The notes: generated by a model not told the origin, from the letters alone. A DNA stretch of 64,000 nt from Nocardioides conyzicola (GCF_039543825.1 NZ_BAABKM010000002.1:1458133-1522132), one strand, 5' to 3'. Positions 16,004 to 24,868 are shown, numbered from the stretch's first letter. Numbers and translations are program-made.

Positions 16004-17129
16004 GTCCCACACCAACCGCGTCCTCGTCGTCGGCGGCGGCATCACCGGCGGCGTGCTCTCGCTCGCCCTGGCCCAGAAGGGCGTGTCGGTCATCCTCGTC
16101 GACCTGCGCGAGTCGCTCGGCGGGGTCGGTCACGGCATCACCCTGCAGGGCAACGCGCTCAAGGCCTTCAAGGCCGTCGGCATCTACGACCGGCTCGCCG
16201 AGAAGAGCTTCCCCTTCAGCCACCTCCGCCTGCGGACCGCCGACGGCCACGTGATCGCGGAGATCCCCACGCCGCCGATGGGCGGGCCCGACCTGCCCGG
16301 CACGATGGGCGCGGTCCGCGGCGACCTCGCCGACATCCTGGCCGAGGAGGTCGTGGCGGCCGGCGTCGACGTACGCCTCGGCACCACGCTCACCGCCATC
16401 GACGACCACGGCGACTCGGTCACGGTCACGCTGTCGGACGGCACGTCCGAGACGGTCGACCTGCTGGTCGGCGCCGACGGCATCCGCTCCAAGGTGCGCT
16501 CGATGATCGGCATCACCGACGAGCCGCACCACGTGGGCATGGGCATCTGGCGCACGGTCGCCAAGCGGCCCGCGGAGATGGACTGCTCGGAGATGTACTA
16601 CGGCGGCCCGAAGTACAAGGCCGGCTACACCCCCATCTCCGACGACCTCTGCTACGCCTTCCTGCTCGAGGAGGACCTCGACCGGTCCTACCTCGGCGAG
16701 GGACCGCGCGGCGCCGAGCTCAAGGAGCGCGGCCAGGGGTACGGCGGCACCTGGGGCGTCGTGCGCGACAGCCTCGCCGACGACGCGATCGTCAACTACC
16801 AGTGGATCGAGGCGATCTGCGTCGAGTCGCCGTGGCACCGCGGCCGCTCGATCATCATCGGCGACGCCGCCCACGCGTGCCCGCCGCTGATCGCGCAGGG
16901 CGCGGCGATGTGCGCCGAGGACGCGGTGATCCTGGCCGAGATGCTGACCGGCGGTGACAAGGTCGACGACGTCCTGCCGGCCTTCATGGAGCGCCGCTTC
17001 CCGCGCGTGAAGATGGTGCTCGACAACAGCCTGACCCTCGCCGAGTGGGAGATCCACCCGGAGACCGAGGGCGCCGACCCCGGCCGGATCATGGGCCAGA
17101 CCCTGCACGCGCTGGTGGCCCCGGCCTGA
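15996..17129 (+). CDS. FAD-dependent aromatic-ring monooxygenase
   Basis: A 377-residue class A flavoprotein monooxygenase. The dinucleotide-binding GGGITGG (13-19), the DG motif at 161-162 (GADGIRS) and the GD motif at 289-290 (IIGDAAHACPP) are all in place. These enzymes use NAD(P)H and O2 to hydroxylate phenolic rings, often making the catechol or hydroquinone required for ring cleavage. It lies in the ABC-importer operon, facing the operon that encodes the extradiol dioxygenase. It is therefore the likely first catabolic step after uptake. The start overlaps the esterase remnant by 8 bases, and the stop TGATG overlaps the next gene by one base. Confidence 0.9.
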   Translation: MSESHTNRVLVVGGGITGGVLSLALAQKGVSVILVDLRESLGGVGHGITLQGNALKAFKAVGIYDRLAEKSFPFSHLRLRTADGHVIAEIPTPPMGGPDLPGTMGAVRGDLADILAEEVVAAGVDVRLGTTLTAIDDHGDSVTVTLSDGTSETVDLLVGADGIRSKVRSMIGITDEPHHVGMGIWRTVAKRPAEMDCSEMYYGGPKYKAGYTPISDDLCYAFLLEEDLDRSYLGEGPRGAELKERGQGYGGTWGVVRDSLADDAIVNYQWIEAICVESPWHRGRSIIIGDAAHACPPLIAQGAAMCAEDAVILAEMLTGGDKVDDVLPAFMERRFPRVKMVLDNSLTLAEWEIHPETEGADPGRIMGQTLHALVAPA

Positions 17130-18538
17130 TGAACACCCCACCACGTTCTTCTCCTCCGCTTCGCTCCCCCGAACAACTTGGCGGGGACCCCGTTCACTGC
17201 GTGGTGATCGGCCGGGAAGAAGCGGGCTTCGAGGAGGCGCGGGTCGACCGGATCTTCAACCGGCGCCTCCCGGACCGCCGGCCCGCGGCCGTCGTACGCC
17301 CGACGACCGAGGCGGAGGTGGTCGACGCCGTACGTCTCGCTCGTGAGCGTGGGTGGCAGGTCGCCGTACGCTCCGGCGGGCACAGCTGGGCGCAGTGGTC
17401 GGTGCGCACCGATGCCCTGGTCATCGACCTGGGCGGGCTCCAGGAGATGGAGCTCGACGAGGAGACGGGGATCGTCCGCGTCTCTCCCTCGACGAAGGGC
17501 GGCGCCGAGCTGGCGCCGTACCTCGCCGAGCGCGGACGGTTCTTCCTCGGCGGCCACTGCCCGACCGTCGGTGTCGGCGGCTTCCTGCTCCAGGGCGGGC
17601 AGGGCTGGAACGCCCGCGGCTGGGGCTGGGCGGCGGAGTACGTGGTGGCGGTCGACGTCGTCACGGCGGACGGTGCGCTGGTGCATGCCTCTGCGGACGA
17701 GAACGCCGATCTCTACTGGGCGGCCCGCGGCTCCGGCCCCGGCTTCCCCGGGCTGGTGACCCGCTTCCACCTGCAGACCCGGCCGCTCCCCCGGCACTTC
17801 GCGCACACCGTGCAGGGTTTCCGGCTCGAGGACTTCGACGACGTGATGACCTGGCTGCACGACACGCACCACACCGTCGCCGACACCGTCGAGATCGTGG
17901 CGCTGACCAAGACCGATTCCACCCTCGGACCCGACCCGATCCTGCTGGTCACCGCCCTCGCGATGGTCGACGACGAGGCCGAGGCCGAGCGGGCGCTGGC
18001 ACCGTTCCGCGGCAACCCGGCCCTCGACCGCGCGATCTTCGTGATCGACAACCAGCCCACCACCCCCGAGGCCGAGCGCACTCGTCAGCTCGAGGACAAC
18101 CCCGAGGGCCACCGCTGGGCCGTCGACAACGCCTGGCTCTCCGGCTCGGCGGCCGAGGTCGTCCCGGCGATGCGCCGCGCCTACACGACGCTGCCCAACG
18201 CGAAGGCCTTCACGATCTGGTTCTCGATGGCGCCGCTCCGCGAGCTCCCCGACATGGCGTTCTCGCTCCAGTCGGAGATCTACCTCGCGTCGTACGTCCT
18301 CTGGGAGTCACCCGAGGACGACGAGCGCTGCATCTCCTGGCTCGAGGGTGCCATGGCCGACCTGGAGCCCGTCACGGTCGGCCAGTACCTCGGCGACAGC
18401 GACCACACCCGCCGTCAGGTGCGATTCATGTCCGACGACGCCTGGGCCCGGTTGCAGCAGGTCTACGCCGACCGCGACCCCGACCGCCTCTTCGTCGGCT
18501 ACCTGGGCGAGAGCGCCAACCGCAACCACTGGTCCTGA
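17129..18538 (+). CDS. FAD-binding oxidase, berberine-bridge-enzyme type
   Basis: A 469-residue BBE-like oxidase of the PCMH flavoprotein fold. His85 in RSGGHSW is the expected 8-alpha-histidyl link to FAD. Cys144 in GGHCPTVGVGG matches the 6-S-cysteinyl site of bicovalent members, so two covalent bonds to FAD are likely. The C-terminal BBE segment is present, although its final motif reads NRNHW rather than the usual NYxN-type ending. Such enzymes oxidise sugars, alkaloids or phenolic alcohols with O2. ATG 17129 is coupled to the monooxygenase stop but lacks a clear ribosome-binding site. A GTG near 17201 is an alternative start. It is the last gene of the operon. Confidence 0.85.
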   Translation: MNTPPRSSPPLRSPEQLGGDPVHCVVIGREEAGFEEARVDRIFNRRLPDRRPAAVVRPTTEAEVVDAVRLARERGWQVAVRSGGHSWAQWSVRTDALVIDLGGLQEMELDEETGIVRVSPSTKGGAELAPYLAERGRFFLGGHCPTVGVGGFLLQGGQGWNARGWGWAAEYVVAVDVVTADGALVHASADENADLYWAARGSGPGFPGLVTRFHLQTRPLPRHFAHTVQGFRLEDFDDVMTWLHDTHHTVADTVEIVALTKTDSTLGPDPILLVTALAMVDDEAEAERALAPFRGNPALDRAIFVIDNQPTTPEAERTRQLEDNPEGHRWAVDNAWLSGSAAEVVPAMRRAYTTLPNAKAFTIWFSMAPLRELPDMAFSLQSEIYLASYVLWESPEDDERCISWLEGAMADLEPVTVGQYLGDSDHTRRQVRFMSDDAWARLQQVYADRDPDRLFVGYLGESANRNHWS

Positions 18539-19228
18539 CTACTCGGCCCGAAGCCTGAACTCGTGCCCGTCCGGGTCCGCCAGCATCTCCCCGTCGACGC
18601 GCGATGCCCCGAGATCGAGCAGCCGCCTGACCTCTGCCTCCAGGTCACCGTCGGCAATGAGGTCGAAGTACACGTGCTCCTTGCCCAGCTTGGGCCGGTA
18701 CGGCGGGCCGCCCCACGTGATCTTCGGACCTCCGTGCGGTGACCGGATCGCGGTCTCCTCGTCCTGGTCCCACACCAACGGCCAGTCGAGGGCCGCGGCC
18801 CAGAAGTAGCCGCACTCCGGTGACCCGTCGCCCGACAGCGCCCCGATGAACGGGCAGTCGGCGAGGAAGCCGTTGTCCGGCTCGATCACGCAGAGCTCGT
18901 TGCCCTCGGGATCGGCCAGCACCACGTGGTCGACGTCGCCCTGACCGATGTCGAGGTGCCGGCCGCCGAGCTCGAGGACGCGATCGACGGTCTCCTGCTG
19001 CTGGTCGAGGGTCTCGCTCCGGAGGTCGAAGTGGTACTGGTTCGGCCCGACCTTCGGGGCGTCGCTCGGCACGAACCGCAGCAGGAACCCGGTGTCGTCG
19101 TCGGGCACCAGGGCCACGTCGTACGACGGGCCGTCGACCGTCTCCCAGCCGAGCACGCCCGACCAGAAGCGCGCCAGACGTACCGGGTCGCGTGCGTCGA
19201 AGCAGAGGGCGACGATCCGAGACGTCAT
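18539..19228 (-). CDS. Two-module VOC (glyoxalase-like) protein
   Basis: A 229-residue protein made of two glyoxalase-like modules (about residues 1-118 and 119-229). Each ends in a DPEGNE or DPDGHE turn, as in the Glyoxalase_6 group. The usual metal ligands are incomplete, so it may be a binding or resistance protein rather than an enzyme. The start is the ATG at 19226-19228. It is convergent with the BBE-type oxidase and abuts it with no gap. It is separate from the catabolic operons by orientation and is probably transcribed alone. Confidence 0.8.
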   Translation of the reverse strand: MTSRIVALCFDARDPVRLARFWSGVLGWETVDGPSYDVALVPDDDTGFLLRFVPSDAPKVGPNQYHFDLRSETLDQQQETVDRVLELGGRHLDIGQGDVDHVVLADPEGNELCVIEPDNGFLADCPFIGALSGDGSPECGYFWAAALDWPLVWDQDEETAIRSPHGGPKITWGGPPYRPKLGKEHVYFDLIADGDLEAEVRRLLDLGASRVDGEMLADPDGHEFRLRAE

Positions 19229-19298
19229 GCCACGCGACGCTAGGTGCCGGCGGACGGCGCCGCAACGCGATTGATCCGGGAGGTCTACGCTCGTCGAG

Positions 19299-20594
19299 AT
19301 GACGGGGTCACGCACGACGAGGAACGTCGAACGTGTCCTGAGGGCCGCCGAGGACGCCTCACCGGTGGCCGCGGTCGAGGCCGTCGCCCGCGAGCTGGGG
19401 GTCGCCTTCGGTGCCGTCGCCGTGTCGTTCCTCATCACCGACCTGTCCGGGCGCGCACTGGTGCGGCTCGCCCACGTGCCGCTGTCGGCCGACCCGGCTG
19501 CGACCCCGGACGCGCTCGCGCGCGGCGAGCGCCGCGAGGACGAGGAGTCGGCGACGGTGCTCCCGTTCGACGGCGGACCCCACGAGCAGGCCGTGCGCAC
19601 CCAGACCATCCAGGTCGTGCGGGCGGACGCGGAGGCGACGTGGTCGGTGCTCGCCCCGGTCACCGAGCGCGGGGAGTCCGTCGGCGTGCTCGAGCTGCAG
19701 CTCCCGGAGGAGCCGGACCGCGACGTCCTGGCCGAGATCGGCCGGGTCGCGCACCTGCTCGCCTTCGTGATCATCGCCAACCGCCGGCACACCGACCTGT
19801 ACGAGTGGGGGCAGCGCAGCCGGGACTTCACGCTGTCCGCGGAGATCCAGCAGCGGTTGCTCCCCGAGGCGCGCACCTGCGAGGCCGCCGCGTTCACGCT
19901 CGCGGGGTGGCTGGAGCCGGCGGCGAGCATCGGCGGCGACACGTTCGACTACAGCCTGGCTCGCGACTCGCTGCACCTGTCGCTGACCGACGCGATGGGG
20001 CACGGGGTCGAGGCCGCCCTGACGGCGAGCGTGTGCCTCGCGGGACTCCGCGGCGCGCGCCGCCGCGGCCTGACGCTGCTCGACCAGGCTCGGGAGTCGA
20101 ACGCCGCGGTGTCCGAGCACGCCTCGCACCGGTCCGACGAGGACTTCGTCACCGGACTGATCGGCCGGATCGACCTCGGGTCGGGGTCGCTCGAGATCGT
20201 CAACGCGGGCCACGTCGCGCCGTACCTGCTGCGAGGCGGTGACCTGATGACGCTGGACCTGCGGGTCGACCTGCCCCTCGGGATGTTCGCCACCAGCACG
20301 TACGCCGCCAGCGTGGTGCAGCTCGAACCCGGCGACCGCCTGCTCCTGGTGACCGACGGCATGCTCGAGCGCAACGTCGCCTCGGTCGACCTCCCCAGCG
20401 CGATCCGCGAGGGCCAGGACCTGCACCCCCGCGAGGTCGTCCGGGCACTGGCCGACCACGCGCTCGTGGCGGCCGGGCACGCCCTCGAGGACGACGCGAC
20501 CCTGCTGTGCCTGGACTGGCACGGGCTGCACGACGAGGCCCGGGGATCCGTCTCCGGCGCCGAACCCTCGCGCGCGAGCCCCGGGACGGGCTAG
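19299..20594 (+). CDS. GAF-domain PP2C-type (SpoIIE) serine/threonine phosphatase
   Basis: A 431-residue signalling phosphatase. Residues about 10-160 form a GAF-like sensor. Residues about 175-410 are a SpoIIE/RsbU-type PP2C domain with metal-binding aspartates Asp214 (GGDTFD), Asp231 (DAMGHG) and Asp353 (TDGML). The helix FTLSAEIQQRLLPE before the catalytic core is the linker typical of RsbU/RsbP. Such enzymes dephosphorylate anti-sigma-factor antagonists to switch on stress sigma factors, or act in related partner-switching. No anti-sigma gene is adjacent. The last 20 residues are disordered. It is convergent with the secreted protein gene that follows. Confidence 0.88.
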   Translation: MTGSRTTRNVERVLRAAEDASPVAAVEAVARELGVAFGAVAVSFLITDLSGRALVRLAHVPLSADPAATPDALARGERREDEESATVLPFDGGPHEQAVRTQTIQVVRADAEATWSVLAPVTERGESVGVLELQLPEEPDRDVLAEIGRVAHLLAFVIIANRRHTDLYEWGQRSRDFTLSAEIQQRLLPEARTCEAAAFTLAGWLEPAASIGGDTFDYSLARDSLHLSLTDAMGHGVEAALTASVCLAGLRGARRRGLTLLDQARESNAAVSEHASHRSDEDFVTGLIGRIDLGSGSLEIVNAGHVAPYLLRGGDLMTLDLRVDLPLGMFATSTYAASVVQLEPGDRLLLVTDGMLERNVASVDLPSAIREGQDLHPREVVRALADHALVAAGHALEDDATLLCLDWHGLHDEARGSVSGAEPSRASPGTG

Positions 20595-20595
20595 C

Positions 20596-21696
20596 TCAAC
20601 GGGCGAGCCGGGCGACCCGGCCGCTGCCACCGGCGGCCCAGCACGCACCGTCGCGGGTGCAGTCGAGCGCGTGGTAGCCGTTGGTGCTGACCTGGGTCCA
20701 GCTGCGACCGCCGTCGGTGCTGACGCTGGTCCCCTTCACGTCGCCGGACTCGCCGGTGACGACCAGCCGGTCACCCCGACCCTTCAGGTAGGCGACGTCC
20801 TCGCCCAGGTGTGCCAGGTCGCCGGCGTTGCGCCAGCTCCGGCCGTGGCGGGTGACCGCGACGGCGTCGACGCCGTCGGCCGGGGCCGCGAAGTCACCGC
20901 CGACGGCGATGCCTTGCTGCGGCGTACGGAACGCCAGGCCGAACACGCCCGCGGCGTCGCCGGCCGGGATCGTGGAGTCGGTGGCGGTCCAGGTCAGGCC
21001 GTGGTCGTCCGAGCGGAAGACGCGCGACGCGCCGCCGCCGGAGCCGAAGTACGCCGTCCGCCCGGCCGTCACGAGGCAGTCGCCGCTCGCGGCGAAGCCG
21101 AACTCGGTCGACGTGTCCGGCATCCCGGCGTCCGGGAGCACCGCCCAGGTGCGGCCGGAGTCCTGGGTCGAGAGGATCCGGAACTTCCCGTCGACCGGGT
21201 CGCTCAGCGCCAGCCCGCGCTTGCCGCCGGGGTAGAACGCCAGGCAGTCGTAGAACGCCGCCGGGTCGTCGTTGACGAAGGCTGCGGTCCAGCTCGCTCC
21301 GCCGTCGGTGGTGCGGTAGATCCGGGAGGCGTCACCCGGCCCGATCGCCAGGACCACGGCCTCCCTCGCGCTGCGCGCCTCGACGTCGCGGAAGAGCAGC
21401 CCCTCGGTGCCGGGAGGGCTCACGTCGTCCCAGCTCCGGCCGCCGTCGGTCGTGCGGAACACCCGTCCCGGAGCGCCCTCGGTGGCGCTGCCGCCGGCCA
21501 CCCACGCCGTACGCCGGTCGACGGCGTCGAGACCGCGGAAGCTCTGGTCGGCATCGATGACGGTCTCGTCCCACGCCACGGCGTGGTGATGACCGTGGCC
21601 ATGGCCCGGCGGGTGCTGACCCCCGGCGTACGCCGGGGTCGCGACGGCGGAGCCGAGGAGCAGGGTGGACAGGGCGAGCGTTCCGAGAAGACGCAT
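20596..21696 (-). CDS. Secreted YCF48/BNR-type beta-propeller protein
   Basis: A 366-residue protein with a signal peptide (about residues 1-24, cleaved after PAYA), a His-rich stretch (HGHGHHH) and then repeated blades with the TTDGGRSW, TTDGGASW, TQDSGRTW, SDDHGLTW and STDGGRSW motifs of BNR/YCF48 propellers. At least five such Asp-box-like repeats can be read. These folds occur in sialidases and in photosystem II assembly factors, but most actinobacterial members have no known function. The His-rich segment next to the mature N-terminus could bind metal. The start ATG 21696 places the hydrophobic leader correctly. Confidence 0.85.
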   Translation of the reverse strand: MRLLGTLALSTLLLGSAVATPAYAGGQHPPGHGHGHHHAVAWDETVIDADQSFRGLDAVDRRTAWVAGGSATEGAPGRVFRTTDGGRSWDDVSPPGTEGLLFRDVEARSAREAVVLAIGPGDASRIYRTTDGGASWTAAFVNDDPAAFYDCLAFYPGGKRGLALSDPVDGKFRILSTQDSGRTWAVLPDAGMPDTSTEFGFAASGDCLVTAGRTAYFGSGGGASRVFRSDDHGLTWTATDSTIPAGDAAGVFGLAFRTPQQGIAVGGDFAAPADGVDAVAVTRHGRSWRNAGDLAHLGEDVAYLKGRGDRLVVTGESGDVKGTSVSTDGGRSWTQVSTNGYHALDCTRDGACWAAGGSGRVARLAR

Positions 21697-21737
21697 CGCA
21701 CCACCCTGAGGCAGGCGGCACCGTCCTGTCCAGGGAC

Positions 21738-22154
21738 CTAGCGCATGTTGGCGCGGAACAGCTCCAGGAGCCGGTACGCCGGGCTGGTCTGGGCGCCGAG
21801 CCCCTGGGCGAAGCTGCGCCGGGTGAAGTCCTCGTAGCCCTCGATGTCGTGCACCTCGCGGTCGCCGAGGTTGCGGAAGCCCATCGACCACTGCGGGAAC
21901 GCGCGCTCCTCGATCTGCTCGCGCAACAGCACCAGGACCCCGGTGTGGCGCGGGTCCACCTCGATCGACGCGAAGATCTGCTCCACGGTCTCGTCCGGTC
22001 CCTCGAGGGTCTGGATGACGTTGCCGCCGCTGTAGAGCAGCATGCCGGTCAGCTCGAGCTCGTCGTTCTTCGGACGGATCGCCTCCAGCAGCTCGACGAG
22101 CTCCTGCACGGAGAGGAGCTCCTTCGTGGAGCTGACGTACGTGAGGGACAGCAA
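21738..22154 (-). CDS. BLUF-domain blue-light sensor
   Basis: A 138-residue BLUF flavoprotein. It binds FAD non-covalently and senses blue light through a hydrogen-bond switch. The key residues align: Tyr6 (LTYVSS), Asn30, Gln48 (NVIQTLEG), Trp89 and Met91 (FPQWSMGF). There is no output domain beyond the C-terminal helices (about 100-138), so it is a short BLUF that must signal through a partner. The start is the TTG at 22154, because GGAGG lies nine bases upstream and the BLUF beta-1 strand begins right after it. Nearby genes include a SpoIIE-type phosphatase 1.1 kb downstream, but no effector is obviously linked. Confidence 0.88.
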   Translation of the reverse strand: MLSLTYVSSTKELLSVQELVELLEAIRPKNDELELTGMLLYSGGNVIQTLEGPDETVEQIFASIEVDPRHTGVLVLLREQIEERAFPQWSMGFRNLGDREVHDIEGYEDFTRRSFAQGLGAQTSPAYRLLELFRANMR

Positions 22155-22192
22155 CAGGGCCAGCCTCCGGAGGTGACGACGCGACGGACACC

Positions 22193-22205
22193 CTGGGGTA
22201 CCCAG
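22193..22205. promoter_or_regulatory. Short palindrome between divergent BLUF and YCII genes
   Basis: CTGGG-GTA-CCCAG lies 39 bases upstream of the BLUF start and 96 upstream of the YCII gene. The arms are only 5 bp, so chance occurrence is possible. No local regulator gene is present. Confidence 0.2.
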
Positions 22206-22300
22206 ATCGGCGGTGGATCATCTCCGTTGTCGAATACAGGACACGCCGCGCGTCATCGGGGTGTCAGAGAGACTGACCGGACGACACCGAGAGGACCGCC

Positions 22301-22657
22301 ATGACCGACTACGTCGTCATGTTCCCCGCCGACGACGAGGCGACCTGGGACACGCGCACCGACGCGGAGCGCCAGGCCACCTTCGACACCGACTACGAGT
22401 TCGGCCAGCTGCTCGCAGCACGCGGGGGCGCCGTGACCGGCGGCGCCGGGCTGACCCACAGCCGGGAGGGCCGAACGATCACCAGCGGGCCGCACGGCAC
22501 GGCCGTCGTCACCGAGGGGCCGTACGCCGAGACCGTGGAGCAGCTGTCGGGCTTCTTCCTCGTCACCTGCGACGACTACGACGCGCTGGTCGAGGCCGCG
22601 CAGGTCCTCGTCCGCGCGCACCCGGTCGTCGAGATCCGGCCGGTCCAGGAGTTCTGA
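22301..22657 (+). CDS. YCII-related domain protein
   Basis: A 118-residue YCII/DGPF-type ferredoxin-like protein (MTDYVVMFPADDE at the start, GPYAETVEQLSGFFLVTCDDYDA in the middle, split here by the turn at residues 79-80). In actinobacteria these are often encoded near ECF sigma factors of the SigJ or RpoE-41 type and may be cofactor-free hydrolases, but no sigma factor is adjacent here. The family has a conserved His/Asp pair. The usual His position is not obvious in this copy, so catalysis is uncertain. Confidence 0.8.
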   Translation: MTDYVVMFPADDEATWDTRTDAERQATFDTDYEFGQLLAARGGAVTGGAGLTHSREGRTITSGPHGTAVVTEGPYAETVEQLSGFFLVTCDDYDALVEAAQVLVRAHPVVEIRPVQEF

Positions 22658-22664
22658 CGCGGCC

Positions 22665-23897
22665 TCAGGCCTGGGTGTGCCGGAGCCGGGCGGTCGTGAC
22701 CAGCACGGCGCCGGCCACCAGGACGGCGAACACCACCAGCACCGGCTCCGCCGGCACCGCGAGCAGGGCGACCCCGACCGCGAGCACGGGCAGGGTGATG
22801 CCGGCGTACGCGACCAGGAACACCGCGGCCAGCACCTCCCCGCGGCTCTCGGCGGGGGCGAGGCTCCCGGCCAGGGCCACGGAGGCCTTGAAGACCAGGC
22901 CGACGCCCGATCCTGCGATGACGCCGCCCACGACGAAGACGGGTGCCGACGGCGTCAGCGCGCCGACGACGACGGCGGCCAGACCGATCGCGGTCGCCGC
23001 GCCGCCCACGGCGAGCTGGCGCGCGAGCGGCCACCGGGCGGCCACGACCTGCGACAGCGTGGCGGCGCCGAACACCCCGAAGACCACGGCTCCGGCGACC
23101 AGGTGGTCGCGCTGGTGGAAGACCGTCACCAGGAACGTGGGCGCGAGCGACGTGAACAGCCCGAAGACCGAGAACGCGGCGAACGCCGCCGCACCCGCCG
23201 CGGCGAAGGTCGAGCGCGAGGCCGCCGGGACCGCCACGCGCTGGGGGCGGTAGGCCGGGCGCTCCTCGGCCCGCACGACGGTCTCCGGGGTCAGTGCCAC
23301 GGCCAGGGCCGCGGCGACGAGCAGCACCAGGAAGACGAGGTACGGCGTGTGCAGCGGGCGCGCGGTGGTCTCGGCGAGCAGCCCGCCCACGAGCGCGCCG
23401 GTGGCCAGACCGCCGATGTTGACAACGCCCGCGACCGTGGCCGCGCTGCCGGGGCCTTCCTCCGGACGGGCGGCCAGCCGGAGCTCGCTGAGGTGGGCGG
23501 TCGCGGTCGCGGTGAGCGTGCCGACCCCCAGACCGCAGAGGAGCCGCGCGAGCAGCAGCACGACGAGCGACGTCGACTGGAGGAAGACGATCGCCGACAC
23601 GACCTCGACCAGCACCGAGAACAGGATCATGGGACGCCGGCCGAGGGTGTCGCTGAGGTGGCCGGCGAGGTAGAGGCTGGTCATCACCCCGACGGCGAAC
23701 GCGGCGAACACCGCGGTGATCGCTGCGGGTGAGAAGCCGTCGACCTGCTGGTAGATCGCGTACAGCGGGGTCGGCACCGTCGCGAAGGCCATCACCGTCG
23801 CGAAGGCGGCCGCCACCACCCGGAAGCCCGCGCCGTGGCGCAGCCGCCAGGCGGGCCGAGCGGTGGTCGCCGAGGTCGGGGGGTCGAGGATCGTCAT
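22665..23897 (-). CDS. MFS transporter
   Basis: A 410-residue major facilitator superfamily protein with 12 hydrophobic segments. The loop 2-3 motif reads GHLSDTLGRRP (about residues 81-91), as expected for MFS_1 exporters. ATG 23897 is preferred. An upstream in-frame start at 23933 would add 12 hydrophilic residues. It is divergent from a LysR regulator at 23981 with a T-N11-A palindrome between them, so the pump is probably the regulated target and an export function is likely. The substrate is unknown. Confidence 0.88.
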   Translation of the reverse strand: MTILDPPTSATTARPAWRLRHGAGFRVVAAAFATVMAFATVPTPLYAIYQQVDGFSPAAITAVFAAFAVGVMTSLYLAGHLSDTLGRRPMILFSVLVEVVSAIVFLQSTSLVVLLLARLLCGLGVGTLTATATAHLSELRLAARPEEGPGSAATVAGVVNIGGLATGALVGGLLAETTARPLHTPYLVFLVLLVAAALAVALTPETVVRAEERPAYRPQRVAVPAASRSTFAAAGAAAFAAFSVFGLFTSLAPTFLVTVFHQRDHLVAGAVVFGVFGAATLSQVVAARWPLARQLAVGGAATAIGLAAVVVGALTPSAPVFVVGGVIAGSGVGLVFKASVALAGSLAPAESRGEVLAAVFLVAYAGITLPVLAVGVALLAVPAEPVLVVFAVLVAGAVLVTTARLRHTQA

Positions 23898-23954
23898 GTC
23901 TCCATGGTCCGTCGACCGACTCTGCGAGTCCAACGAAGTATTCGGGTCTCACTC

Positions 23955-23969
23955 ATCGCTCATAGCGAT
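23955..23969. promoter_or_regulatory. LysR-type operator (T-N11-A palindrome)
   Basis: A perfect palindrome ATCGCT-CAT-AGCGAT with the T-N11-A spacing bound by LysR-type regulators (T at 23956, A at 23968). It is 11 bases upstream of the LysR start and 58 bases upstream of the divergent MFS start. It probably mediates control of both genes. Confidence 0.6.
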
Positions 23970-23980
23970 AGATTGACCTC

Positions 23981-24868
23981 ATGGACGTCCGGGCCCTGGA
24001 GTACTTCGTGGCCGTGGCCGAGGAGCTGAACGTGACCCGGGCGGCGGCCCGGGTGCACGCCGCGCAGTCCACGGTCTCCGCGTCGTTGCGCAGCCTGGAG
24101 CGCGAGCTGGGCGCGACGCTCTTCGAGCGGACCACCCGCAGCATGCGGCTCACCGCGTCCGGGGAGCGGGTGCTCCCCGCGGCCCGGGAGGCCGTCGCCG
24201 CCGTCGACCGGGCGCGCGACCTGGCGCGCGAGCGGTCGGCCGGGCTGCGTGGCCGGGTCCGGCTCGGCACGTTCAGCTCGCTGGACCTGATCGACCTGCC
24301 GACGGCCCTGGCCGCGTTCCGGGCGCGACACCCGGCCGTCGAGCTGAACCTCTCCGTGGCGGCCAGCGGATCCAGCGGGCTCCAGGACGACCTGCTGCGC
24401 GGTCGGCTCGACCTCGCGCTCTTCAGCCCGCCGTCCGACCCGGGCCTGCGGACGCACCGGCTCCTCGGCCTGCCCTTCCGCGCGTTCCTGCCCACCGGTC
24501 ATCGGCTGGCGGGCCGGCGCCGGCTGCGCCTCGCCGACCTCACCGACGAGGACTGGGTCGACACCCCGCTCGGGTTCGGCAACCGCACGATGCTGGACGA
24601 GCAGCTGCGCCGGGCGGGCATCAGCCGCCGGATCGTGGTCGAGTCGGGAGACCTGCCGTCGGCGATCGCGTTCGTCCGGGCCGGGCTCGGCGTCGGCGTG
24701 CTGCCGGCCACCGGGGCCGTCGACGGCTGCGTCCAGCTGCCGGTCGTCGACGGCCCGCCCGACTGGGAACTCCACCTCGCCGTACGACGGACCCCAGCGC
24801 CGGGGGCCGCGGCACGTGCCCTCCTCGCGGCCCTCCGAGAGCACGCGACCGCCCGCACCGTGGGCTAG
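23981..24868 (+). CDS. LysR family transcriptional regulator
   Basis: A 295-residue LysR-type regulator. The winged helix-turn-helix spans residues 1-60 (LEYFVAVAEELNVTRAAARV, then QSTVSASLRSLERELG). The periplasmic-binding-like effector domain spans about 88-290. The divergent MFS gene and the intervening T-N11-A palindrome make that pump the probable target. The 3' end overlaps the collagen-like gene by four bases in convergent orientation. Confidence 0.9.
   Translation: MDVRALEYFVAVAEELNVTRAAARVHAAQSTVSASLRSLERELGATLFERTTRSMRLTASGERVLPAAREAVAAVDRARDLARERSAGLRGRVRLGTFSSLDLIDLPTALAAFRARHPAVELNLSVAASGSSGLQDDLLRGRLDLALFSPPSDPGLRTHRLLGLPFRAFLPTGHRLAGRRRLRLADLTDEDWVDTPLGFGNRTMLDEQLRRAGISRRIVVESGDLPSAIAFVRAGLGVGVLPATGAVDGCVQLPVVDGPPDWELHLAVRRTPAPGAAARALLAALREHATARTVG

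Noticed and set aside
17141..17170. Pyrimidine-rich tract as a dispersed repeat or insertion
   Set aside because: A single short tract within the N-terminal codons of the BBE-type gene with no second copy seen in this window.
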